DNA of 64,000 nucleotides from Saprospiraceae bacterium (GTDB lineage: Bacteria; Bacteroidota; Bacteroidia; Chitinophagales; Saprospiraceae): NCBI GenBank assembly GCA_016710585.1, contig JADJVN010000046.1, forward strand, positions 186,001 through 250,000, written 5' to 3'. The position numbers and the translations under genes are program-made. The notes under the pieces are model-generated. The model was not told the DNA's origin. It saw only the letters and a program-made list of their open reading frames with translations, and searched no databases. This document shows, in pieces, positions 16,954 to 25,360 of this stretch. How positions within the stretch are numbered: position 1 is the first letter of the stretch; each line of letters opens with the position of its first letter.

Positions 16954-18795
16954 TTATTCTTCTTCATCAACTTGTATTCCTTTTGAAAAAGGTGGTGTAT
17001 GGTCGAAATAATTTTTTAAAAGATGTGTAATTTTTTTTCCAACAATTTTTTCAATTTCAATTTCATCAGCCGCTGCAATACTTGATATTGAACCAAAATG
17101 AGTAATTAATTTTTTTGCTGATTTTTCTCCCAGTCCTTTGATTTGAGTTAGTGAGCTTCCGAGCATTTTTTTTGATCTCATATTTCGATGAAAAGTGATC
17201 CCAAAACGATGTGCTTCATTTCGCAATTGTTGAATAAGTTTTAAGGACTCAGATTTTTTATTAATATGAAGTGGAATAGGATCACCATTGAAATATATTT
17301 CTTCAAGTTTTTTTGCAATACCTATTAAAGTTACTTTATCTGATATTCCAAGTGCATTAATTGACTTCATGGCTGATGATAATTGTCCCTTTCCACCATC
17401 TATTATAATTAATGTAGGCAGGGTTTGCTTTTCATCTATTAATCGTTTATATCGCCTAAAAACCACTTCTTCCATTGAAGCAAAGTCATTGGGTCCTACT
17501 ACTGTCTTAACATGAAAATGTCTGTAGTCTTTTTTTGATGGCTTTGCATTTTTGAAAACAACACAGGCAGATACTGGATTGGTGCCTTGTATATTTGAGT
17601 TATCAAAACACTCGATATGGAATGGGATTTCTGAAAGATTGAGATCTGCTTGTAGGGTACGTAATATTCGTTCTGATGGGGATGATTTTGCTGCTTTATT
17701 TAGCTTATCTTTTCTTACCTGGAGGACATGAAAATTTATATTTTTTTCGGATAATTCTAATAAATGCTTTTTGTCTCCAATCTTAGGAATTGTAATCTGA
17801 ATATCATTTGATTCCAGATCTACTTCGAATGGCACAATGATTTCTTTCGCTTGACTTTCAAATTGATTCCTTAATTTTTGAATACCTAATGAAAGTACTT
17901 TTCTATCATCATCGTCGACATTAAGTTCACCATCTATCGTAAATGTATGAATTATGGCACCATCAATGACTTTCATAAAGTGGATAAATACTTCATTGTC
18001 TAGTTTTGCAATGCTGAATACATCAACGTCTAGAATATTAGGATTTACCACAGTAGATTTACTTTGATAATCTTGTAGTGCCTCAAGTCTCGTTTTCCAA
18101 ATGTGGGCTCCTTCAAAGTCCATTTTTGAGGCACTGTCTTCCATGCATCCTAGTATATGTTCTTTTACGAATTTAAAATGCCCTTTAAGTATGTTTTTTA
18201 TTTGAGAAATTTTTTGAAGATATTCATCTTCGCTTTCTAGTTTTTCACAAGGACCATTGCAATTTTTTATATGATATTCTAAGCAAATTTTATACTTAGA
18301 TTTTGTCAGAACAGATGGACTTAAATTTAAACTACAGGTCCTTAGAGGGTAGAGGGATTTAATGAGTTCTATTAGTATTTCAGCTTTATATTTTGAAGTA
18401 TAAGGTCCAAAATATGTCGAACCATCTCGATACACTTTTCTAGTAAAAAATACTCTTGGGAATGATTCATTTTTAATACAAATATAAGCGTAGGTTTTCC
18501 CATCCTTGAGCATTACATTATATCTCGGTTGATGTGTTTTAATTAAAGAATTTTCTAGAAGTAAAGCATCATGCTCAGTCTCTACTATTGTGAATTCTAT
18601 ATGGTGTGCATGCTTTATTAAAGCTTTTGTTTTTACTGCGATATATTTCTTTTCTCCAAAATAGGAGTTCAATCTATTTTTTAAATTTTTTGCTTTTCCT
18701 ACATATAGGATTTCGTTTTTCTTGTCGAGAAATCTATAGACTCCGGGATCTTCTGGGATTTTTATTGAAAAGTCTTTAAATTCTTCAAAAGTCAT
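16954..18795 (-). CDS. uvrC: Excinuclease ABC subunit C
   Basis: UvrC makes both incisions around a lesion in nucleotide excision repair. The 613-residue product has the GIY-YIG domain at the N-terminus (PGVYRFLDKKNEILYVGKAKNL), a Cys-containing middle segment, a UVR motif (about 200-235), the UvrC endonuclease domain with IECFDNSNIQG and IIDGGKGQLS, and C-terminal helix-hairpin-helix repeats (LTQIKGLGEKSAKKLI). All expected parts are there. It starts ten bases after the AtpI-like gene and could be part of that operon. Confidence 0.96.
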   Translation of the reverse strand: MTFEEFKDFSIKIPEDPGVYRFLDKKNEILYVGKAKNLKNRLNSYFGEKKYIAVKTKALIKHAHHIEFTIVETEHDALLLENSLIKTHQPRYNVMLKDGKTYAYICIKNESFPRVFFTRKVYRDGSTYFGPYTSKYKAEILIELIKSLYPLRTCSLNLSPSVLTKSKYKICLEYHIKNCNGPCEKLESEDEYLQKISQIKNILKGHFKFVKEHILGCMEDSASKMDFEGAHIWKTRLEALQDYQSKSTVVNPNILDVDVFSIAKLDNEVFIHFMKVIDGAIIHTFTIDGELNVDDDDRKVLSLGIQKLRNQFESQAKEIIVPFEVDLESNDIQITIPKIGDKKHLLELSEKNINFHVLQVRKDKLNKAAKSSPSERILRTLQADLNLSEIPFHIECFDNSNIQGTNPVSACVVFKNAKPSKKDYRHFHVKTVVGPNDFASMEEVVFRRYKRLIDEKQTLPTLIIIDGGKGQLSSAMKSINALGISDKVTLIGIAKKLEEIYFNGDPIPLHINKKSESLKLIQQLRNEAHRFGITFHRNMRSKKMLGSSLTQIKGLGEKSAKKLITHFGSISSIAAADEIEIEKIVGKKITHLLKNYFDHTPPFSKGIQVDEEE

Positions 18796-18804
18796 TTGAT
18801 TGTA

Positions 18805-19193
18805 TTAAGCTAATTTCTTTTTATTGCTTATTTTCATTAATGAAATAGTCTCTAAGGTAGTGAAGCTAATGTATATAAAAATAATGGGTATGATTATTTG
18901 TTCAGTTGTTAATTCAAATTTTTTAATCATAATTAATACCAACAGTATTACCATGATCATTTTAAAGATGATTGAAATAATAAATACTCTAGAAAATAAA
19001 AATTTATTTTTTGATTGGACAGTCATTTTTCCAAAGAAAAATAAACATGAACAAAAGATTGTAAAAAAACAATGATTAGCGACATTCCCAATATGTAATT
19101 ATTCGATATCGTTTTTGCTGCAAACAAATAGACCAATACAGCATTTATAAATATGGTTATAAAAAGTAATACTATAAATTTTGTATTACTCAT
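18805..19193 (-). CDS. AtpI-like small membrane protein of ATP synthase operons (one frameshift)
   Basis: Two short frames (19193-19023 and 19026-18805) join into a ~129-residue protein with about four membrane helices if one A is added to a five-A run (plus-strand T-run 19026-19030). The second half (FKMIMVILLVLIMI and SFTTLETISLMKI) resembles the unnamed AtpI-like proteins that sit between AtpZ and AtpB in Bacteroidota. Such proteins are thought to help F0 assembly or ion supply. It overlaps atpZ by eight bases. No atpB follows; uvrC does. As it stands, the two halves overlap as TGA/ATGA, so two separate small proteins are an alternative. Confidence 0.55.
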
Positions 19194-19404
19194 TTTTATT
19201 TTTTTTTAAATCATTGTATAGCCAAAACATTACAGCTGTGAATGATAAAATAACTAAAATTATTGTCATCCACGGATCTTTAAATTTAAATTTTTCATCT
19301 AAGATAGTGCCAATCCAAGTAAAGAAACCAACTGTTCCAAATAATTGGAATGCAAGTCCAGAATATTTAAGTATTTTATTGGCTGAGGAATTATTTTTTA
19401 ACAT
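19186..19404 (-). CDS. atpZ: AtpZ/AtpI-family ATP synthase accessory protein
   Basis: The 72-residue protein has two hydrophobic helices: YSGLAFQLFGTVGFFTWIGTILDEKF, then DPWMTIILVILSFTAVMFWLYNDL. The G...LDEKF-...-PW signature between them is typical of AtpZ/AtpI proteins encoded at the head of F-type ATP synthase operons. They are implicated in c-ring assembly and magnesium or calcium transport. The gene follows bactofilin by eight bases, a common Bacteroidota order, but the ATP synthase subunits themselves are not here. Confidence 0.75.
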   Translation of the reverse strand: MLKNNSSANKILKYSGLAFQLFGTVGFFTWIGTILDEKFKFKDPWMTIILVILSFTAVMFWLYNDLKKNKNE

Positions 19405-19412
19405 TAAATTTT

Positions 19413-19799
19413 TTACATCTGCGTCTGCTGACTCATTTTACTTACGACATTGAATTTTGCACCTGGAGATACAGAAAGTTTGTCTGTATTTATTTCTCCT
19501 TCGACATGGGCTGATTCTTTAATCTGAAGAAGATCGTCGATATGCAAGACACCTTTGAATACACCTTCTATTACCGCGTTTTGAGCTCTGATTTCACCAT
19601 CGATTTGACCTTTGGGACCAATTATGACTTTGCCTTTGCAATTTAAGATTCCTTTCATATTGCCATCAATGCGTATATCATTTTCGGCATTGATCGTTCC
19701 ATCAATATTAGTTCCATTGACTATACTGTTTAAAGCACCTTGACCTCCTAAAGCTGCATTTTTATTTGGGTCGTTCTGATTTGATTTTGAGCCGAACAT
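19413..19799 (-). CDS. Bactofilin (polymer-forming cytoskeletal protein)
   Basis: Bactofilins polymerise into filaments through a right-handed beta-helix and organise envelope processes. The 128-residue protein has a flexible N-terminus (MFGSKSNQND) and then a repeated hydrophobic/Gly pattern (DGTINAENDIRIDGNMKGIL..., GPKGQIDGEIRAQNAVIEGVFKG...) ending in a short tail. The start is the ATG at 19799, the family-typical MFG; a longer frame upstream to 19859 has an unlikely extension. It leads the AtpZ/AtpI-like pair. Confidence 0.88.
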   Translation of the reverse strand: MFGSKSNQNDPNKNAALGGQGALNSIVNGTNIDGTINAENDIRIDGNMKGILNCKGKVIIGPKGQIDGEIRAQNAVIEGVFKGVLHIDDLLQIKESAHVEGEINTDKLSVSPGAKFNVVSKMSQQTQM

Positions 19800-19928
19800 A
19801 TTTTTTCGTTTTGTTTTATATAAGCTAAATTTATATATTGAATGCAATCTCTTGATCAAATATAAATTAGCCTTAAAGATAAAAACTAATTTTTATTTAT
19901 GTTTAGAAATCTAATCGAATCATTTTAT

Positions 19929-19961
19929 AAAAAAAAGGCAACACTCTAACGAATATTGCCT
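19929..19961 (-). terminator. Rho-independent terminator of the PorP/SprF-like gene
   Basis: On the minus strand AGGCAA and TTGCCT (19956-19961 and 19936-19941) form a six-base stem with a 14-base loop, followed by a run of T (19929-19936). It lies 26 bases beyond the stop of the upstream gene. Confidence 0.7.
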
Positions 19962-19986
19962 CTTTATGTTTTTTAAATTCTAGTTT

Positions 19987-21042
19987 TTAGAAATTCGGAC
20001 AGTAGATACCTCTTTTTTCAGGTCCGCAGATATTATATATAAAAGAAAATTCAAATGAATTATTAGCTGGTGAAGCTGCTCTTAAACTTGATACGTTTAT
20101 GTCATAACTTAATCCTATACCAAATTTGTTATAATCAAATCTTGTTGACAATATCACAGCATCACTCAACACACCAGATACTTTATTACTAATTCTAGTC
20201 CAAAGACCTGCTTGGAATGATTGCTTATCATACCTTGATTTGCTCATATCAAATCTAAAACTGGTACCTCCATTAACTTGAAAGTGAGGTCCTTGAAAGA
20301 ATGTAACAATTCCTGGAACAATAGCAGTCTTTCTATTTAATGCAAATATACCTCCTCCATGAACTGTAAGCTTAGAATATAGTGGAGCTGCAGTAAAGTT
20401 TGGATTTGAAGGAGAATAATGGTTTTGTAAAGGTTCATTTAGATGTGAAAAAGATCCACCAAAGTAATAATTGTTTTCTTTGTCAAGAACAGAAAACCAC
20501 AATAATCCTACAGCAACATCTGCAAATAGGAAACTTGGATCAATAGAATATTTAGTAAATTCATTACTTACAGGCTTGGTTACACCTTTTTCAGCTTCTA
20601 TTTGATCACCAAATACGGCATTGTGGAAATTTATACTTCTCTGGTTTATTCCACCTTCAGCACCAATTACTAGGTAATGAGCTGAAGTTCTAGAACCTGC
20701 CATGCGCTTACTATAAGCTCCAGAAAGTTTGAATTGTAATGTAGAAAAATCAATAGATCCAGCTCTATCACCCCAAAAAGTACCTCCGAATCCAAAATAA
20801 TCATATCTTCCTACAGGGATCTTTTGATCACAAGATAGATTATAAGTGTTGAAAGCTTTTGTTTTGAGAATTGGGGCCCATTGGTTTCTATAATTGGCCA
20901 AAAACCTCATTTTACAATTCATAACACCAGTCATTGCTGGGTTTAAATTGAGAGGAGACATATAAAATTGTGAAAAATGTATGTCTTGTGCGCCCAATAT
21001 AATTGGTAGCGCGAAAATAACAGCGTATAGAATTCGTTTCAT
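19987..21042 (-). CDS. PorP/SprF family type IX secretion membrane protein
   Basis: PorP/SprF proteins are outer-membrane beta-barrel proteins that help secrete or anchor particular T9SS cargo, often ones with gliding-motility-type tails. The 351-residue product has a signal peptide (AVIFALPIILGAQD), then the family opening DIHFSQFYMSPLNLNPAMTGV, repeated aromatic/Gly beta strands, and a C-terminal strand region. I use the ATG at 21042; the frame stays open upstream to 21138 but that part lacks a signal peptide. It is monocistronic, with its own terminator. Confidence 0.9.
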   Translation of the reverse strand: MKRILYAVIFALPIILGAQDIHFSQFYMSPLNLNPAMTGVMNCKMRFLANYRNQWAPILKTKAFNTYNLSCDQKIPVGRYDYFGFGGTFWGDRAGSIDFSTLQFKLSGAYSKRMAGSRTSAHYLVIGAEGGINQRSINFHNAVFGDQIEAEKGVTKPVSNEFTKYSIDPSFLFADVAVGLLWFSVLDKENNYYFGGSFSHLNEPLQNHYSPSNPNFTAAPLYSKLTVHGGGIFALNRKTAIVPGIVTFFQGPHFQVNGGTSFRFDMSKSRYDKQSFQAGLWTRISNKVSGVLSDAVILSTRFDYNKFGIGLSYDINVSSLRAASPANNSFEFSFIYNICGPEKRGIYCPNF

Positions 21043-21144
21043 GCCTACTACGTTAGAATGCCTAAATATACTACATGTTTTGCAATTCCTGTTCCAATTT
21101 CTTAACATGATGTCCATATTTTTCTTTTTTATGTGCAATTTTCG

Positions 21145-22233
21145 CTAATAAATGCTCTTTATTGCCTTGAATTTGTTAATAAGTATATCATCTTGATCAT
21201 TTGATACCACTATTAGATTCTCTAAGATTCGATAGCCTGATTCTTTATGAAAGTATTTATCGAACATTAAAGTGCTAAGAATGATATCATTATTCTTGAT
21301 ACTAAAACTAAGACCCTTCATGTCGTAGTTTTGCTGCAAGATATAACTATAAATTTCTTTTATATTTTCTTTTGGCAGGGTACATAGAATAGAATCTGCA
21401 GAAATAAAGCCAGATTCTTCATGGTAGCTAATAACGGTTCTTGCAGATCCCAATATTAGCTCCCAGTTATAAGGACCTCTTCTGGTCAGATTCACATCAA
21501 AGCCTAATTTTGTAATTAAATCTTCGATTTCCTTTTTTAAGCCAGTTGGTTCATAGGGTTTGATATCTGAAATCATTGTGATCTTTACACCACAATGTGG
21601 ACAAAATGGTCGATCAACATTTGGTTCAAAAACCAGATTCATACATGAAATACATCTTGTGGCTGGAATTTGATTATTGTTAAGTGTGAATTCTTTTAAA
21701 CTGGCATACAATTCATTGGAAGGCAGTGAAAATCCTATGTTTTGGCCATTTTGAATGATAAATGTGTTGACCCCAATTATTTTGCCAGATTGATCCAATA
21801 AGGGGCCCCCACTATTTCCTGGGTTTAAAGCTGCATCATGTTGTAAATAATATATATCATTTTGCAAATGTGAAATATTGGAAATGATACCTTGAGTTGC
21901 TGTATATTTTAGACCAAAGGGATGCCCTATAGCTAATACAATGTCACCCTCTGATAGAGATTCTGAGTCTCCTAGTTCAATATCAATGTCCAACTCGTCT
22001 GTCAATACCTTAATAAATGCAATATCAAGTTTTGGGTCTAAGTAGATGACAGGAAATATTGATCTAGACTTTTCTTGAATTTCAACGATGACTTCCTTAT
22101 TATTTCTGACGACATGCTCATTAGTGATGATTAAATTATATTTTTTTAAATAAAAACCGGTACCAATAGAGAATGGTGTGGCGATTTGTACCACTACATT
22201 TTTGTAATTCTCTATGATCTGTTTTATTTTCAT
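21145..22233 (-). CDS. Trypsin-like serine protease with zinc ribbon and YbjN-like C-terminal domain
   Basis: The 362-residue protein has no signal peptide, so it should act in the cytoplasm. Residues ~10-180 form a HtrA-like protease with a full triad: His40 (TNEHVV), Asp70 (KLDIAF) and Ser141 (NPGNSGGPLL). No PDZ domain follows. A four-cysteine zinc ribbon comes next (Cys194/197 and 211/214), then at about 232-362 an alpha/beta domain resembling YbjN or type III chaperone-like folds (YNWELILGSARTVISYHEESGF). Its ATG overlaps the stop of the partner gene by one base. The substrate and pathway are unknown. Confidence 0.75.
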   Translation of the reverse strand: MKIKQIIENYKNVVVQIATPFSIGTGFYLKKYNLIITNEHVVRNNKEVIVEIQEKSRSIFPVIYLDPKLDIAFIKVLTDELDIDIELGDSESLSEGDIVLAIGHPFGLKYTATQGIISNISHLQNDIYYLQHDAALNPGNSGGPLLDQSGKIIGVNTFIIQNGQNIGFSLPSNELYASLKEFTLNNNQIPATRCISCMNLVFEPNVDRPFCPHCGVKITMISDIKPYEPTGLKKEIEDLITKLGFDVNLTRRGPYNWELILGSARTVISYHEESGFISADSILCTLPKENIKEIYSYILQQNYDMKGLSFSIKNNDIILSTLMFDKYFHKESGYRILENLIVVSNDQDDILINKFKAIKSIY

Positions 22234-23534
22234 TAATATTGGTAGGATTGAATCGTTAATAAAATATTTCTTAGGTTTAAATGGAAATCATCATTTTTGG
22301 TATTGGAAATGAATTCAAGAGCGGGGTATTTGGATTTATACTTTTCTGAAATTTTATTTATTCTTTTTTTTATCATTAAACTTGTGATGACATCATTATC
22401 TTCCGTACCATTTAATTTGCTAAAAAACCGAGGCTCTACCAATTCAAGGTAAAATTGCAGCAATTCTTTAATTGGAGGAATTAATGAAAAATGGTATAAT
22501 AAATATCCTACAATATAGGAACAAATGGCTTCACATATATTGTAATTTTTGTTTTCATAAAACCAATTAAATGTTTTTAATTCAGCTTCGATAACGTCTT
22601 TTATTTGTGAATGTGAACTGTGATTTGTCCAAGAAAAAGTAGAGACTACATTATATATTTCATTATTAAATTGACTTTGTGGAATTTCACTAATGTTATT
22701 GATGCATTCCTGTAAAAGCTTTATCTTGGAAGTGAGATCAGTAGATTTATCGATAAAATAATCTTTATCAGCATTCTCAATATACTCCATTATTTTAGAC
22801 TCGGGTTTTATCAAGTAATCGATTTTATAAATTGCGGCTAATAAAATATATGTATGTGCACCTTGGAATTTATCTAATGTGTTCTTATTTTCTTCAGTAT
22901 CATTGTTGCAATCCGATATAAGTTTTTTTAATAAATCCCACTTAATCAATTTTTCAGAATCAGGGACTGCAATAGTGATAGCATTGTTAATAGGCTTCAA
23001 ATTTTTAAAGTCAACTAATAAGACATCATCTTTTTTGTCTGCAAAAAGTGCTATTTCTTTAAGACCATAAAACAATTTATAAGGTGAGGATTCTTCAATG
23101 TATGAATCAAAAACTAGAGTTATAATATCTTCTTTATTTAATGCAAATCTCCCATATTCTAATTCATAGGTTATTTCAGTGAGTTCTCTTAAAAGTCCGA
23201 TTTTAAGTTCTGCTCCTTTTGCAATTTGAACTTCAGATCTAAAATATTGATTATTGAAATATCCAGTAACTATTTTAGATCCTTGATGAATCGAAAAATC
23301 AACTAGGTTGTTTGACTCATTAATGATAACATTGTTTGGATTATTTTCGTTAATCAGATAATACAATAATTCTAGAATACTTGATTTGTAATCACCACTT
23401 TCATAATAGGCAATTGACTTATCCCAGATTTGTAATTTTGATTCACTTATTCCAGCCTCACTGTATCTGCCAAAAATCATGCTATCACTAGGTCTAATGA
23501 CTTCATTGGCTCTGAAAATATTCCAAAATTCCAT
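22233..23534 (-). CDS. Uncharacterised protein, partner of the cytoplasmic protease
   Basis: I do not recognise this 433-residue family. It has no signal peptide or membrane segment. The N-terminus (about 35-65, IWDKSIAYYESGDYKSSILELLYYL) looks like a TPR-type helical pair. A mixed segment (about 70-190) resembles a YbjN/chaperone-like fold with FDSYIEESSP and LLVDFKNLKP, and the rest is helical. It overlaps the protease gene by one base, so the two proteins probably work together. An exact -7 box precedes it (23557-23564). Confidence 0.6.
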   Translation of the reverse strand: MEFWNIFRANEVIRPSDSMIFGRYSEAGISESKLQIWDKSIAYYESGDYKSSILELLYYLINENNPNNVIINESNNLVDFSIHQGSKIVTGYFNNQYFRSEVQIAKGAELKIGLLRELTEITYELEYGRFALNKEDIITLVFDSYIEESSPYKLFYGLKEIALFADKKDDVLLVDFKNLKPINNAITIAVPDSEKLIKWDLLKKLISDCNNDTEENKNTLDKFQGAHTYILLAAIYKIDYLIKPESKIMEYIENADKDYFIDKSTDLTSKIKLLQECINNISEIPQSQFNNEIYNVVSTFSWTNHSSHSQIKDVIEAELKTFNWFYENKNYNICEAICSYIVGYLLYHFSLIPPIKELLQFYLELVEPRFFSKLNGTEDNDVITSLMIKKRINKISEKYKSKYPALEFISNTKNDDFHLNLRNILLTIQSYQY

Positions 23535-23556
23535 TTATTTATGAGGCTTAATGTTG

Positions 23557-23564
23557 CAAAGATA
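23557..23564 (-). promoter_or_regulatory. -7 promoter box (TATCTTTG) for the protease-partner operon
   Basis: Exact TAnnTTTG match on the minus strand, about 22 bases before the ATG at 23534. It is divergent from the promoter of the GSCFA gene. Confidence 0.5.
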
Positions 23565-23628
23565 GTTGTAACTGTATTAAATCCTGTTGTTTAATTTAAA
23601 TAATTGTTCAATTTATTGAAGTTTATGT

Positions 23629-23636
23629 TATTTTTG
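23629..23636 (+). promoter_or_regulatory. -7 promoter box (TATTTTTG) for the GSCFA gene
   Basis: Exact TAnnTTTG match with a TTG at 23604-23606, about 22 bases upstream, as possible -33 element. The ATG is at 23653. Confidence 0.5.
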
Positions 23637-23652
23637 GCAAAATCTTACATGA

Positions 23653-24603
23653 ATGATTTTTAGAACAGAAATTAAAATTCCACCATCTGATCTTAGAATA
23701 AGCTATAAGGATAAAATATTTTGCATTGGTTCGTGTTTTGCAGAAAATATTTTTGATAAATTTAAATATTTAGGTTTTGATGTAGAGAAATCTTCATTTG
23801 GGATTGCATTTAATCCATTAGTAATCAGTAATCAACTTAATATCTTACTTGATCGATCTAAATATAAGTCGTCAAATTATATCTTTTCTAAAGAGAATAT
23901 TTTTTTATCATGGATGCACCATAGTAAAATTTATTCAACAGACAAGGAGTTGCTTTTAAGCATTTTGAATACAGGCATTGAGGAGAATAAGCACTATTTA
24001 AAAAATGCCAATTTATTAATTATAACTTTAGGTAGTTCTTTTTATTATCTCCACAACGATCTAAAATTTCCAGTTGCAAATTGTCATAAAGTTAATGCTC
24101 AAAATTTTACTAGAATGGAAACTGATATTGACACTATTTATGAAGCTTATTCAGATCTGATTCTCGCATTTCGAAATGTAAATCCAAATTTAAAGATTTT
24201 ATTCACTGTCAGTCCTGTTCGGTATTTGAAAGATGGGTTTATAGAAAATTCAAGAAGTAAATCCAAATTAATTGTGGCAATTGAGAAACTTCAAAAGGAA
24301 TTCAGTTCTGTTTATTACTTTCCTTCTTATGAAATTTTAATTGATGATTTAAGAGGTTATAGGTTTGTAAAAGAGGATTTAGTACATCCAAATGATCTAG
24401 CTATTGACTATATATGGAATATGTTTAATGATTTCTATTTTGACCAAATTACTGTAAACACAATAGTTGAATTAAAAAAAATTAAATTATTACAAGCTCA
24501 TATTTCTATACATCCTGAATCAAATGAATCGAAAGTAATGATTGAAAAGATACGAATTTTAGAGGAAGCATTTACTAAAAAATACCCTGAGGTAAAACTG
24601 TAG
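23653..24603 (+). CDS. GSCFA domain protein
   Basis: The 316-residue protein carries the name-giving GSCFAEN motif at 26-32, then SSFGIAFNPL and a TLGSSFYYLHN segment, and ends with VHPNDLAIDYIW. The family (PF08885) is widespread in Bacteroidota and distantly resembles SGNH/GDSL esterases, with Ser in GSC and Asp/His near the C-terminus (VHPND) as likely catalytic residues. Its substrate is not known to me. No signal peptide is present. Its stop directly abuts the stop of the convergent SDR gene. Confidence 0.85.
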   Translation: MIFRTEIKIPPSDLRISYKDKIFCIGSCFAENIFDKFKYLGFDVEKSSFGIAFNPLVISNQLNILLDRSKYKSSNYIFSKENIFLSWMHHSKIYSTDKELLLSILNTGIEENKHYLKNANLLIITLGSSFYYLHNDLKFPVANCHKVNAQNFTRMETDIDTIYEAYSDLILAFRNVNPNLKILFTVSPVRYLKDGFIENSRSKSKLIVAIEKLQKEFSSVYYFPSYEILIDDLRGYRFVKEDLVHPNDLAIDYIWNMFNDFYFDQITVNTIVELKKIKLLQAHISIHPESNESKVMIEKIRILEEAFTKKYPEVKL

Positions 24604-25359
24604 TTAACGGCCTGATCTATTTATTAGTGTTGCAGAAGCTTGTTGAGTACAGGTGATTAAAATATCTTGAATATTTACATGTGCAGGACGAGATATAATA
24701 AATAATATTGTTTCTGCGACATCAATGGCTTTTAAAGGTTTAAAATCTGAATAAATGTTTGCCTTTAATTTATCCCCTTCAAATCTTGTTATAGCAAATT
24801 CAGTCTCTTCAACATGTCCAGGTGCTACTTGACTTACTCTTATATTGAAGTTTACAAGATCTTGTCTCATTGACTTGGTTAAAGCGTCAACAGCAAATTT
24901 TGTGGCGCAGTAAACATTTCCTTTTGGATAAACATCTTTCCCAGCGGTACTACAGATATTTACGATATGTCCAGATTTTTGATTTACCATTTTAGCACTC
25001 ACCAATTTACTCATATGCAATAATCCTTTGATATTGGTATCGATCATGGTATTCCAATGTTCTAGACTTCCTTCATGAAGTAAATCTAAACCTAGTGCAA
25101 GACCAGCATTATTGATGAGAATATCTATAGTCTGAAAATTTTCTGGAAGTGAATTCAATGCATCTTGGCATTCAGAAAAGTTCTGAATGTCAAAATTAAG
25201 AATATGAATTTGGTAATCGCTTAGTTCTTTTTGTAATTGAACGAGTTTATTAAGTCTTCTGCCACAAAGAATTAATTTGTAATTTTTTGTTGAAGCTAAT
25301 AATTTTGCTGTCGCATAACCTATTCCAGAAGTGGCGCCAGTTATTAATGCTGTTTTCAT
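24604..25359 (-). CDS. Short-chain dehydrogenase/reductase (YdfG-like)
   Basis: The 251-residue classical SDR has the cofactor motif TGATSGIG (7-14), NNAG (83-86) and the catalytic set Asn109, Ser137, Tyr150 and Lys154 (YCATK). The Arg-Arg after the second strand (CGRRLNKL) suggests NADP(H). The closest well-known type is YdfG, a hydroxy-acid dehydrogenase acting on L-allo-threonine, serine or 3-hydroxypropionate; the substrate here is an inference. It starts one base after the TlpA-like gene and ends the three-gene operon. Confidence 0.85.
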   Translation of the reverse strand: MKTALITGATSGIGYATAKLLASTKNYKLILCGRRLNKLVQLQKELSDYQIHILNFDIQNFSECQDALNSLPENFQTIDILINNAGLALGLDLLHEGSLEHWNTMIDTNIKGLLHMSKLVSAKMVNQKSGHIVNICSTAGKDVYPKGNVYCATKFAVDALTKSMRQDLVNFNIRVSQVAPGHVEETEFAITRFEGDKLKANIYSDFKPLKAIDVAETILFIISRPAHVNIQDILITCTQQASATLINRSGR

Positions 25360-25360
25360 T

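Noticed and set aside
19181..19453. 90-residue plus-strand frame over atpZ and bactofilin
   Set aside because: It is antisense to two genes with clear family motifs and has no motif of its own.
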